The notes beneath the pieces were generated by a model. It made no database searches, was not told the origin of the DNA, and saw only the letters and a program-made list of their open reading frames with translations. A stretch of 29,654 nt of DNA from the NCBI GenBank assembly GCA_031401675.1, contig JANNRR010000102.1, positions 1 to 29,654 of the forward strand, read 5' to 3'. A program made the translations under genes and the position numbers. How positions within the stretch are numbered: position 1 is the first letter of the stretch; each line of letters starts with the position of its first letter. The stretch is from JANNRR01 sp031401675 (GTDB taxonomy: Bacteria > Pseudomonadota > Alphaproteobacteria > Rhodobacterales > Rhodobacteraceae). Of the stretch, positions 16,270-24,293 are shown piece after piece.

Positions 16270-17918
16270 CGCGCGCCCGACCCGTGCCGCCGCCCGCCGA
16301 CCCTGATCGCGCCGAACCTGTGCGTGCCAAACCCGGACGCGCCAAACCAGTACGCACCAAACGAGGACGGCGGGCCGCACCCGCGCCTGCCGGGTCGCGC
16401 CCGCCCCTGCGGCTTCTGGGGTTGGCGGCCCTGACCGGGGCCGGGATGGCGACGGGACAGGCCCCGCTGGGCTGGTGGTTCGTGGCCCTGCCGCTGCTGG
16501 GCCTGCTGATCTGGCTGACCTCGGGTGAGGCGCGGCCGCTCAGGGCAGCCTGGCTGGGCTGGCTGGGCGGTGCCGGCTATTTCGCTGCCGCGATGTTCTG
16601 GATTGTCGAGCCGTTTCTGGTCGATGTCCCCCGGCACGGCTGGATGGCACCATTCGCCCTCGCGTTGATGAGCTTTGGCATGGCGCTGTTCTGGGGGCTG
16701 GCCGCCTGGGTGGCGGCCTGGCTTGGCATCGGGCGGGCCGGGCGGGCGCTGGCGCTGGCGGTCACATTGGCCGGGGTGGAACTGCTGCGCGGCACGGTGC
16801 TGACCGGCTTTCCCTGGGCGCTGATCGGCCATATCTGGATCGATACCAGACTGGTGCAGCTGGCGGCGCTGATCGGCCCGGTCGGGCTGACGCTTCTGAC
16901 CACGCTGGCCGCTGCCGTGCCGGTGGCGCTCCTGGCCCGCTCGCGGCCGGCGGCCGGGGCGGGCGGGCTGCTGGTGACGGCCGCGCTGGCCGCCACCGCG
17001 CTTTGGGGGCAATGGCAACTCGATGCGCCGGTGCCGCCGCGCAGCCCGGTGCTGACCGTGCGCATCGTGCAGCCGAACGCGCCGCAGGCAGAGAAATGGC
17101 GCGAAGACCGGGCGCTGGTGTTTCTGGAACGCCAGCTGGCCTTTACCGCCGCCGTCGCCGACCCGGCGCCCGACGTGACGGTCTGGCCGGAATCGGCGGT
17201 GCCCTATTTCCTGGACGGCTCGGGCCGCGTGCTGGAACTGGTGGCCGAAGCCGCACGGGGGGGGCCGGTCATTCTGGGCCTGAACCGGGCCGAGGGGCAG
17301 CGCTATTTCAACAGCCTGATCGTGACCGGGCCGGCTGGCCCGCCGACCGCGATCTATGACAAGCACCACCTGACGCCCTTTGGCGAATACATGCCGTTTG
17401 GCGACATGATGGCGATGGCCGGGATCACCGGGATGGCGTCACGGGACGGCAACGGCTTCAGCGCCGGGCCGGGGCCGGTGGTGCTGGATCTGGGGCGCCT
17501 AGGCCTCGTGATGCCGCTGATCTGCTATGAGGCGGTGTTTCCACAGGATCTGCGGGGCACGCTGCGCCCCGGCTGGCTGGTGCAGATCACCAACGACGGC
17601 TGGTTCGGCAGCCTGTCCGGCCCGTATCAGCATCTGGCGCAGGCGCGGCTCAGGGCGGTGGAACAGGGGCTGCCGCTGGTGCGCGCCGCCAATACCGGCA
17701 TCTCGGCCGTGATCGATGCCCGGGGGCGGGTGGTGCGGTCACTGGCACTGAACACCGCAGGCTACGCCGATGCCACCCTGCCCGCCGCGCTGCCGCCAAC
17801 GCTTTATTCCCGCACTGGTGACACACCGGTGACAATCCTGCTGGCCGTCGCCGCATTGGGGTTTGCCGCGTTTCGGCTTCGCAAGAAAGCGGTTGACCGT
17901 CGTTCGGTGCGGGTCTAG
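16266..17918 (+). CDS. lnt: apolipoprotein N-acyltransferase
   Basis: A 550-residue inner-membrane enzyme that adds the third acyl chain to lipoproteins. Several transmembrane helices occupy about 48-250; the periplasmic nitrilase domain has the catalytic triad Glu309 (VWPESAVP), Lys366 (YDKHHLTPFGEY) and Cys420 (PLICYEAVFP), and a last helix lies near 525. The start is a GTG overlapping the corC stop. The first 47 residues are a basic, Pro/Ala-rich extension with a four-unit RAxPx repeat (16308-16367), longer than usual before the first helix. A lipoprotein substrate candidate is encoded at 13327. Confidence 0.95.
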   Translation: MTRARPVPPPADPDRAEPVRAKPGRAKPVRTKRGRRAAPAPAGSRPPLRLLGLAALTGAGMATGQAPLGWWFVALPLLGLLIWLTSGEARPLRAAWLGWLGGAGYFAAAMFWIVEPFLVDVPRHGWMAPFALALMSFGMALFWGLAAWVAAWLGIGRAGRALALAVTLAGVELLRGTVLTGFPWALIGHIWIDTRLVQLAALIGPVGLTLLTTLAAAVPVALLARSRPAAGAGGLLVTAALAATALWGQWQLDAPVPPRSPVLTVRIVQPNAPQAEKWREDRALVFLERQLAFTAAVADPAPDVTVWPESAVPYFLDGSGRVLELVAEAARGGPVILGLNRAEGQRYFNSLIVTGPAGPPTAIYDKHHLTPFGEYMPFGDMMAMAGITGMASRDGNGFSAGPGPVVLDLGRLGLVMPLICYEAVFPQDLRGTLRPGWLVQITNDGWFGSLSGPYQHLAQARLRAVEQGLPLVRAANTGISAVIDARGRVVRSLALNTAGYADATLPAALPPTLYSRTGDTPVTILLAVAALGFAAFRLRKKAVDRRSVRV

Positions 17919-17934
17919 GGGTCGCGGCTGAACT

Positions 17935-17977
17935 GTCACAACGGCTTCCTGGCGTGGCAGATTTTCGCAACGGAGCA
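17935..17977 (+). promoter_or_regulatory. SAM/SAH riboswitch upstream of metK
   Basis: The sequence matches the compact pseudoknot class known from Rhodobacterales metK leaders. P1 pairs GTCAC (17935-17939) with GTGGC (17955-17959 region) with one G-U. The hairpin-loop bases GCTTC (17944-17948) pair with GGAGC (17972-17976), which contains the metK Shine-Dalgarno. The highly conserved block CACAACGGCTTCCTGGCGTG and the final ACGGAGCA are both present. Ligand binding would hide the ribosome binding site and lower metK translation. Confidence 0.92.
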
Positions 17978-17984
17978 CGTCCCC

Positions 17985-19151
17985 ATGTCACGACCGAACT
18001 ACACCTTTACCTCCGAGTCCGTCTCGGAGGGCCATCCCGACAAATTGTGCGACCGGATTTCGGACGCGGTGCTTGACACCTTTCTGACCGAGGAACCCAA
18101 CGCCCGGGTCGGCTGCGAGACCTTTGCCACCAGCGGCATGGTCGTGATCGGCGGCGAGGTTGGCCTGTCCAATCAGGAACGGTTGCGCGACTACATGGGC
18201 CGGATCGGTCAGATCGCGCGCGATTGCATCCGCGACATCGGCTATGAACAGGAAAAGTTCCACTGGAACACCTGCCATGTGCTGAACTTCCTGCACGAAC
18301 AGTCCGCCCACATCGCGCAGGGCGTAGACAAGGATGGTGCCGGCGATCAGGGCATCATGTTCGGTTATGCGGTGAACGAAACCCCGGAACTGATGCCGGC
18401 CCCGATCCAGTATGCGCATGCCATCCTGCGGCGGCTGGCCGACGTGCGCAAGGCCGGGCTGGAACTGACGCTGCGCCCCGATGCCAAATCGCAGCTTTCG
18501 GTGCGCTATGAGGACGGCAAACCGGTCGAGGTCACCTCGATCGTGCTGTCGACCCAGCATTCCGACGTGCGCCAGACCTCGGACGATATCCGCGCCATCG
18601 TCGAGCCCTATATCCGCGAGGTGCTGCCCGCCGCCTGGATCACCGCCGCCACCGAATGGCATGTAAACCCGACCGGCACCTTTGTCATCGGCGGCCCTGA
18701 CGGCGATGCCGGCCTGACCGGGCGCAAGATCATCGTCGACACCTACGGCGGTGCGGCTCCGCACGGCGGCGGCGCCTTTTCCGGCAAGGACCCGACCAAA
18801 GTCGACCGCTCGGCCGCCTATGCCGCGCGCTATCTGGCCAAGAACGTGGTCGCGGCCGGAATTGCCGAACGCTGCACCATCCAGTTGTCCTACGCCATCG
18901 GCGTCGCCAAACCGCTGTCGATCTATGTCGACACCCACGGCACCGGCAAGGCCGACGCGCTGGCGATCGAACGCGCCGTGTCGCAGGTGATGGACCTGAC
19001 CCCGCGCGGCATCCGCGAGCACCTGCAACTGAACCGCCCGATCTATGCCCGCACCAGTGCTTACGGCCATTTCGGCCGCGCGCCCGAGGCCGACGGCGGC
19101 TTCAGCTGGGAAAAGACCGATCTGGTCGCGGCCCTGAAAAAAGCACTCTGA
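17985..19151 (+). CDS. metK: S-adenosylmethionine synthetase
   Basis: A 388-residue cytoplasmic enzyme making SAM from methionine and ATP. Typical blocks are seen: SVSEGHPDKLCDRISDAVLD near the N-terminus, GAGDQGIMFGYA (the methionine-site signature, about 116-127), and GGGAFSGKDPTKVDRSAAYA in the P-loop-like region. The ATG lies 9 bases after the GGAG that takes part in the riboswitch pseudoknot. Feedback by SAM/SAH is therefore expected. It supplies the donor used by trmB, rlmJ and miaB in this window. Confidence 0.98.
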   Translation: MSRPNYTFTSESVSEGHPDKLCDRISDAVLDTFLTEEPNARVGCETFATSGMVVIGGEVGLSNQERLRDYMGRIGQIARDCIRDIGYEQEKFHWNTCHVLNFLHEQSAHIAQGVDKDGAGDQGIMFGYAVNETPELMPAPIQYAHAILRRLADVRKAGLELTLRPDAKSQLSVRYEDGKPVEVTSIVLSTQHSDVRQTSDDIRAIVEPYIREVLPAAWITAATEWHVNPTGTFVIGGPDGDAGLTGRKIIVDTYGGAAPHGGGAFSGKDPTKVDRSAAYAARYLAKNVVAAGIAERCTIQLSYAIGVAKPLSIYVDTHGTGKADALAIERAVSQVMDLTPRGIREHLQLNRPIYARTSAYGHFGRAPEADGGFSWEKTDLVAALKKAL

Positions 19152-19163
19152 CTGCCCGCTTTG

Positions 19164-19243
19164 TTCCGGCACAAATATCCCCGCCGGAGGCATCCGGCCC
19201 GGCCGCAAGAGCCTCCGGCGGGGATATCTGTGCCGGAATGAAG
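19164..19243. repeat. long hairpin containing GGATAT..TGAAG element (copy 2)
   Basis: Arms 19164-19191 and 19211-19238 are complementary over 28 positions with a single A-C mismatch, around a 19-base loop. The right arm and the next bases (19217-19243) read GGGGATATCTGTGCCGGAATGAAG, aligning with the block at 2571-2597. It begins 12 bases after the metK stop and could terminate or protect the metK transcript; no T-tract follows. The remaining gap to trmB shows no gene. Confidence 0.8.
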
Positions 19244-19385
19244 GCCAGGCCGGGGGCAAGGTACGGTCCGTGGATTGCCGGGCACCAAGGCTGCCAAGTT
19301 CTTGCCAGCGGGACTGATCCCGGCAAGCGGCAGCAGGCGAGACGCGGCACCCTGAGCCGGATGCCGCACCTTGTGGAGTTGGCTG

Positions 19386-20084
19386 ATGAACGAACCAGCG
19401 GCCTTTGTGCCGGGGCGCAATTTCTACGGGCGCAGGCACGGCAAGACGCTGAAGGACAGCCACCGCACCTGGCTGTCCCAGGACCTGTCGTCGCTGACGC
19501 CTGCCGGAATCGCTCTGGCCGACAACCCCGGGCGGCTGCCGATTGACCCGTCGGCCCTGTTTGACGATGCCAGGCCGCTGTGGCTGGAGGTGGGTTTCGG
19601 CGGCGGCGAACATCTGGTGCATATGGCGTCCAGCTATCCGCAGGTCGGCCTCATCGGCTGCGAGCCGTTCGTCAACGGCGTGGCGATGCTCTTGGGCAAG
19701 ATCAGGGCGGCGGCAGTGGCCAATCTGGCGATCTATCCCGGCGATGTCCGCGATCTGTTCGACGTGCTGCCGGATGCCAGCATCGCCAGGGCCTTCCTGA
19801 ATTACCCCGACCCGTGGCCAAAACGGCGGCATCACGACCGGCGCTTTGTCAATCCCGGCTATCTGCAGGCACTGGCCCGGGTGCTGCAGCCGGGGGCAGA
19901 ATTCCGGGTGGCAACCGACATTCCCGATTATGTGCGCCAGGCCCTGATCGAGGTGCCAAAGGCCGGGTTCATCCGTGCGGACCTGCCGCTTGATCAGCCG
20001 TGGGCTGACTGGATATCCACCCGTTACGAGAAAAAGGCGCTGCGCGAAAAGCGGGTGCCGCACTATCTGACCTTTTTCCGCTGA
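19386..20084 (+). CDS. trmB: tRNA (guanine-N7-)-methyltransferase
   Basis: A 232-residue SAM-dependent enzyme forming m7G46 in tRNA. The SAM site EVGFGGGEHLVHMA, the IGCEPFVNGVA block, and FLNYPDPWPKRRHHDRRFVN (catalytic/anticodon-side loop) are all diagnostic. The start is the ATG with GGAG 7 bases upstream; an earlier in-frame TTG is less likely. It follows metK, as is usual in Rhodobacteraceae, but is separated from it by the long hairpin. Confidence 0.95.
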   Translation: MNEPAAFVPGRNFYGRRHGKTLKDSHRTWLSQDLSSLTPAGIALADNPGRLPIDPSALFDDARPLWLEVGFGGGEHLVHMASSYPQVGLIGCEPFVNGVAMLLGKIRAAAVANLAIYPGDVRDLFDVLPDASIARAFLNYPDPWPKRRHHDRRFVNPGYLQALARVLQPGAEFRVATDIPDYVRQALIEVPKAGFIRADLPLDQPWADWISTRYEKKALREKRVPHYLTFFR

Positions 20085-20161
20085 GCCGTCGGGCCGATCC
20101 GGGCTGGACCGGACCGGGGCCATTCGCTAAGCCTGCCCGCGATCCCGAAAGGAAGCAGCGC

Positions 20162-21514
20162 ATGTCCGGCCACGATACACCCATCCCGATGACCGCCCGC
20201 AAATCCGGGCCCTTGCGCGGCTTGGCCGAGGTGCCGGGCGACAAGTCAATCTCTCACCGCGCCCTGATCCTCGGCGCGCTGGCGGTGGGCGAAACCAGGG
20301 TGACCGGGCTGCTGGAAGGGCAGGACGTGCTGGATACCGCATCGGCGATGCAGGCCTTTGGCGCCGAAGTGATCCGGACCGGCGCCGGGGTCTGGTCGGT
20401 GCACGGTGTCGGCGTCGGCGGCTTTGGCGAACCGGCGGACGTGATCGATTGCGGCAACAGCGGCACCGGCGTGCGGCTGATCATGGGGGCGATGGCTACC
20501 ACAGCGATCACCGCCACCTTTACCGGCGATGCCAGCTTGTGCAAACGCCCCATGGGGCGGGTGACCGAGCCGCTGGCGCTGTTCGGCGCGCAGGCTTACG
20601 GGCGCAAGGGCGGGCGGCTGCCGATGACCGTGGTCGGCGCGGCGGACCCGGTACCGGTGCGCTATGCCACGCCGGTGGCGTCGGCGCAGGTGAAATCGGC
20701 GGTGCTGCTGGCCGGATTGAACGCGCCGGGCCAGACTGTGGTGATCGAACGCGAACCGACACGGGATCATTCCGAGCGGATGCTTGCGGGGTTCGGGGCC
20801 GAGGTGACGGTCGAGCAATCGCGCGAGGGCCGGGTGATCACCTTGACCGGTCAGCCGGAACTACGGCCACAGTCCGTGGCGGTGCCGCGCGATCCGTCGT
20901 CCGCTGCTTTTCCGGTCTGCGCCGCGCTGATCGTCGAAGGCTCGGACATCGAGGTCCCCGGCGTCAGCCAGAACCTGACGCGCAACGGGCTGTATCTTAC
21001 GCTGGTCGAGATGGGGGCCGACATCACCTTTGCCAACCCGCGCAGCGAGGGCGGCGAGCCGGTGGCCGACTTGCGGGTGCGGTTTTCCGGAACCATGCAG
21101 GGGGTCGAGGTGCCGGGTCACCGCGCCGCCTCGATGATCGACGAATTCCCGGTCCTGTCGGTGGTGGCGGCCTGTTCGGCGGGCAGGACCGTGATGCGCG
21201 GCGTGAAAGAGCTGCGCGTCAAGGAAAGCGACCGGATCGATGCGATGGCCCGGGGCCTTGAGGCCTGTGGCGTGCGTGTCGAGGAGGACGAGGATACGCT
21301 GATCGTGCATGGCATGGGGCCGGGCGGCGTACCGGGCGGGGCCACATGTGCCACGCATCTGGACCACCGGATTGCCATGAGCTTTCTGGTGTTGGGGCTG
21401 GCCGCGATACGGCCGGTGTCGATCGATGACGGCGCGCCGATTGCCACCAGTTTCCCGGTGTTCGAGGCACTGATGCAGGGGCTTGGGGCCGCAGTCAGCC
21501 GCGACAACCGCTGA
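20162..21514 (+). CDS. aroA: 3-phosphoshikimate 1-carboxyvinyltransferase (EPSP synthase, class II)
   Basis: A 450-residue enzyme of the shikimate pathway, joining PEP to shikimate-3-phosphate. Blocks VPGDKSISHRA, GDASLCKRPMGR, ASAQVKSAVLLAGLN, TRDHSERML, ELRVKESDR and THLDHRIAMSFLV are visible. The overall sequence is of the Agrobacterium CP4-like class II type. At the PEP/inhibitor loop it has GNSGTG where CP4 has GNAATG; the Ala in CP4 is what hinders glyphosate binding, so this enzyme has the sensitive-type Gly there. AAAGGAAG precedes the ATG. Confidence 0.96.
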   Translation: MSGHDTPIPMTARKSGPLRGLAEVPGDKSISHRALILGALAVGETRVTGLLEGQDVLDTASAMQAFGAEVIRTGAGVWSVHGVGVGGFGEPADVIDCGNSGTGVRLIMGAMATTAITATFTGDASLCKRPMGRVTEPLALFGAQAYGRKGGRLPMTVVGAADPVPVRYATPVASAQVKSAVLLAGLNAPGQTVVIEREPTRDHSERMLAGFGAEVTVEQSREGRVITLTGQPELRPQSVAVPRDPSSAAFPVCAALIVEGSDIEVPGVSQNLTRNGLYLTLVEMGADITFANPRSEGGEPVADLRVRFSGTMQGVEVPGHRAASMIDEFPVLSVVAACSAGRTVMRGVKELRVKESDRIDAMARGLEACGVRVEEDEDTLIVHGMGPGGVPGGATCATHLDHRIAMSFLVLGLAAIRPVSIDDGAPIATSFPVFEALMQGLGAAVSRDNR

Positions 21515-21521
21515 ACGCGCC

Positions 21522-22415
21522 TCAGGGTGCTGTCAACAGGGCCAACCCGATCTGGCGGTGGGCGGCGGCGACACCTGCCGGCATGTCGCGAACGCCGCGT
21601 TCGCCGGGGTCATCGATGCCGCCGACCCAAGAATAGCCGATGACCGCCTTGATGTCGCTGCGGCTGGTGGCAAGGTCGGCATAGGCGCGGGCGACCCCGG
21701 CCATGTCATCGAGGCCAAGGCCGCGATCCTGATGCATCCAGAAATGCGTGGCATCCATGACCAGCACCAGCTGCTGACCGGGGACTTTGGTTGCCGAAGC
21801 AAGGTCCAGCGCCGCGACATAGGCCGGGACCGATGCCGGATCGCGGTGGCCATAGTCGAAAAACCCCCAATAGCTCAGATCCGGCGGGATCGTCGGATAG
21901 CGTTTGATCAGCGCATCGATGCTCATGGTGCGGATGCCGGGATAGGTCTGGCGGACAAACTGCACGGCGCGCGACACTTCCCCGGCCGGCAGCAGCCGCA
22001 GCGCCGGTTCATCGACGATGTAGAGGATGATCCGGTCGGTCGGAACGCCGCTGAGCCGGATGCCCTCTGTCACCAATGGCCACAGGGCGTCGCGCGTGTC
22101 CGACACGACCACGGCAGGTCCCTTGAATGCGAACAACGCGCCCTGCACGTTCAACAGGACTTCTGATCCTATGGCGTCCAGCGCCCTGATCCGGGCGGCG
22201 GTCACCGCCGGGTCGGCATCGACGCAGGCCATGTTCAGGTTGGTGAACCCCGCCACTTCGGCGCTGTAGCCGTCTTCGGTGGCAGCGGTCGCGGGATCGT
22301 CAAGCCCGCATTCGATCGCGGCATAGCCGAAGTAACGCGGCGCTTCGGCATAGGCAGCCACGGCCACGGCGCAAAACGCAGTGCAGGTCATCAGGATTGC
22401 AGCGGGCCGTGGCAT
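21522..22415 (-). CDS. secreted protein of unknown function
   Basis: A 297-residue exported protein. The start at 22415 gives a clean signal peptide (MPRPAAILMTCTAFCAVAVA, cleavage near AYA/EA); a longer in-frame start at 22463 adds 16 residues that spoil it. The mature part alternates beta strands and helices (FTNLNMACV, VLLNVQGALF, RIILYIVDEPALRLLP, LVLVMDATHFW, AVIGYSWVGG), a TIM-barrel-like rhythm. The DEP motif after a strand is reminiscent of glycoside-hydrolase-like barrels. I do not recognise the family, and enzymatic function is a guess. Convergent with aroA, only 7 bases between stops. Confidence 0.75.
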   Translation of the reverse strand: MPRPAAILMTCTAFCAVAVAAYAEAPRYFGYAAIECGLDDPATAATEDGYSAEVAGFTNLNMACVDADPAVTAARIRALDAIGSEVLLNVQGALFAFKGPAVVVSDTRDALWPLVTEGIRLSGVPTDRIILYIVDEPALRLLPAGEVSRAVQFVRQTYPGIRTMSIDALIKRYPTIPPDLSYWGFFDYGHRDPASVPAYVAALDLASATKVPGQQLVLVMDATHFWMHQDRGLGLDDMAGVARAYADLATSRSDIKAVIGYSWVGGIDDPGERGVRDMPAGVAAAHRQIGLALLTAP

Positions 22416-22466
22416 GGTGACGATGCTAACCCGGATCGGCGGGGCAAAGGGCCGGAATTCCACCGT

Positions 22467-22736
22467 CTACACGGGTTCTTGAACCGCTGCCGCCCGGTCG
22501 GCCCGTTTCAGGCGGGCCAGCGCATCCTCGGGCAGCTGCGCGCCACTGCCCCAGAACGCTGCGACGCTTTGCGGGGTGCTGCGTCGGCGAGTCAGAAAAT
22601 CGCGGACCTCGGTGACCACCACCCTGCGGCCCATCCGAGTGTACCATTGCATGGCATGGCGGATGTCGGGGTCGGGGTGCAGATAGTTCCGCCATACAGT
22701 GTTCCGGCAGGTTCCGTAGCTGGCCACATAACCCAA
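22467..22736 (-). CDS. small protein or gene remnant at the island's left edge
   Basis: An 89-codon frame with good GC-rich codon bias (HPDPDIRHAMQWYTRMGRR, VVVTEVRDFLTRR, ALARLKRADRAAAVQ), so it is probably coding. It has no ATG start upstream; the only start is a TTG (22734-22736), and an in-frame stop lies about 30 bases further up. It could be a complete small gene or the 3' remainder of a gene whose front was lost when the adjacent integrase element inserted. The family is not recognised. Confidence 0.5.
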   Translation of the reverse strand: MGYVASYGTCRNTVWRNYLHPDPDIRHAMQWYTRMGRRVVVTEVRDFLTRRRSTPQSVAAFWGSGAQLPEDALARLKRADRAAAVQEPV

Positions 22737-22815
22737 TGAAATATGGCGCTTTACTCTGGCACCATTCCCCTATGTTCCGTCGAATTCCTGTGTTATCCTG
22801 CGCCAACTGGGGGAT

Positions 22816-24060
22816 ATGATGGGGGATGCAATGGCAACCAGGGGACTGCGCAAGCCGGAAAAGGCGCTGACCGCGAAAGCCGTGGCGGCGGCGACGGAGC
22901 CGGGCAAATATTTCGATGGCCATGGCCTGTTCCTGCGCGTCCAGCCGAACGGCGCACGGCAATGGGTGCAGCGCATCACCATCCGGGGCAAGCGGTGCGA
23001 ACTCGGGCTTGGCAACCCGTCGCTGGTGTCACTGGCCGAGGCGCGGGATATTGCCTTGAGGAACCGCAAGCTGGCGGTGGCCGGGGGCGACCCCATGCGC
23101 GCCAAGCGCGAGGCCGAGGCGGTGCTGACCTTTGAGGAAGCCGCCCGCAAGGTTCATGCCCTGCATTTGCCGACATGGCGCAACGCCAAGCATGGGGCGC
23201 AATTCATCAGCACGCTTGAGACCTACGCCTTCCCGCGCCTTGGCAAACTCAAGGTGGCCGATGTGACAACCGCCGATGTGCTGGCCGTCCTGTCGCCGAT
23301 CTGGACCGACAAGCCGGAAACGGCGGGGCGCGTCAAACAGCGCATTGGCACAGTGATGAAATGGGCGGTGGCGCAGGGCTGGCGGCAGGACAACCCGGCC
23401 CTGTCGATTGCGCAAGCCCTGCCCAAACGCGACAAAAGCAAGATCGAACACCGCAAGGCGCTGACCTTTGCCGAGGTGGCGGGCTGCATCAAGGTGGTGC
23501 AGGCATCTGGGGCAGGACCGGCCACCAAGCTGGCCTTTGAATTTCTGGTGCTGACCGCGACACGTTCGGGCGAAACCCGCGAGGCGGATTGGTCTGAAAT
23601 CGACTTTGGCACCCCTGCTACTTCCGCTACTTCCGCTATCCCGGGCACATGGACCATCCCGGCCAGCCGGATGAAAGCCAAGGTTGCGCATCGGGTGCCG
23701 CTCTGCGCGCGGGCCGTGGCGATATTGCGTGAGGCACAGGCCTTGGGCGATGGGGCCGGGCTGGTGTTTCCCGGCACCAAGCCGGGGCGACCGCTTTCCG
23801 ACATGACGCTGTCGAAGCTGGTGAAGGAACTGGGGTTCGCCGCCGACATTCACGGCTTTCGCACCTCGTTCCGCACCTGGGCGCAGGAGCGGACCAACAC
23901 CCCGCGCGAAGTGGCCGAGGCGGCGCTGGCCCACACCATCCGCGACAAGGCCGAGGCCGCCTATGCCCGTTCGGATTTGTTCGACAAACGGCGGACCTTG
24001 ATGGAAGGATGGGCGGGATATCTGGCGCAGGAGGCGGGGAAAGTGGTGAGGATCGGGTGA
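22816..24060 (+). CDS. tyrosine-type site-specific integrase (P4 family)
   Basis: A 414-residue phage-type integrase. The N-terminal DUF4102 region (GKYFDGHGLFLRVQPNGARQW) binds arm sites, a central SAM-like core-binding domain spans about 105-205, and the catalytic domain has Arg250 (TATRSGETR), His346/Arg349 (HGFRTSFRTWA), His373 and nucleophile Tyr383 (AAYARSD). Starts at 22816, 22819 and 22831 are all possible; GGGGG sits 5 bases before the last two. Residues about 266-276 (TPATSATSAIP) are an inserted loop created by a 9-bp repeat also present at 27567-27590. It is the left-most gene of the island and points inward. Confidence 0.93.
   Translation: MMGDAMATRGLRKPEKALTAKAVAAATEPGKYFDGHGLFLRVQPNGARQWVQRITIRGKRCELGLGNPSLVSLAEARDIALRNRKLAVAGGDPMRAKREAEAVLTFEEAARKVHALHLPTWRNAKHGAQFISTLETYAFPRLGKLKVADVTTADVLAVLSPIWTDKPETAGRVKQRIGTVMKWAVAQGWRQDNPALSIAQALPKRDKSKIEHRKALTFAEVAGCIKVVQASGAGPATKLAFEFLVLTATRSGETREADWSEIDFGTPATSATSAIPGTWTIPASRMKAKVAHRVPLCARAVAILREAQALGDGAGLVFPGTKPGRPLSDMTLSKLVKELGFAADIHGFRTSFRTWAQERTNTPREVAEAALAHTIRDKAEAAYARSDLFDKRRTLMEGWAGYLAQEAGKVVRIG
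23615..23638. repeat. 24-bp repeat of a 9-bp unit inside the integrase gene
   Basis: A block built of the unit CTACTTCCG; it is identical to the reverse complement of 27567-27590. It encodes the ATSATSAI loop of the integrase, at a point where related integrases usually pass straight from the strand before to WTIPASRMK. Confidence 0.9.
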
Positions 24061-24080
24061 GAACACGACCTCGGGTGCCA

Positions 24081-24095
24081 TTAACCTGTTCTTAA
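24081..24095. promoter_or_regulatory. perfect CtrA-type box TTAA-N7-TTAA
   Basis: TTAA (24081-24084), 7 bases, TTAA (24092-24095), an exact match to the CtrA response-regulator consensus of alphaproteobacteria. It lies 21 bases after the integrase stop and about 200 bases before alpA, where a promoter for the island operon is expected. The rest of 24061-24293 shows no gene. Binding is not proven. Confidence 0.5.
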
Positions 24096-24293
24096 GGGGG
24101 CTTTTTCGGTTATTGTCCGAATCGTGCCAAAGCGTAACCGAGACCGCTTGGTTGGCCCCCCAAAGGCGGTGGAACGCCGATGAGGAGCCGAGGTTGGACT
24201 GGAAATGCTGTTCCCCGTGTCCATCTTCAAGTCTCGCAAATTCCAAGGCCTTCCGCAACCGCCTTATGGACGGAGGCCAGAAAGCGACTTGAA

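Noticed and set aside
17988..20123. A 711-codon open frame on the minus strand opposite metK and trmB
   Set aside because: It mirrors the codon bias of the genuine plus-strand genes (GC-rich third positions keep the antisense frame open), crosses a 28-bp hairpin and shows no recognisable domain.
22743..22810. Possible tRNA 3' fragment as attachment site (GTCGAATTCC resembling a T-loop)
   Set aside because: No acceptor or T-stem pairing can be formed around it and no second copy was found.
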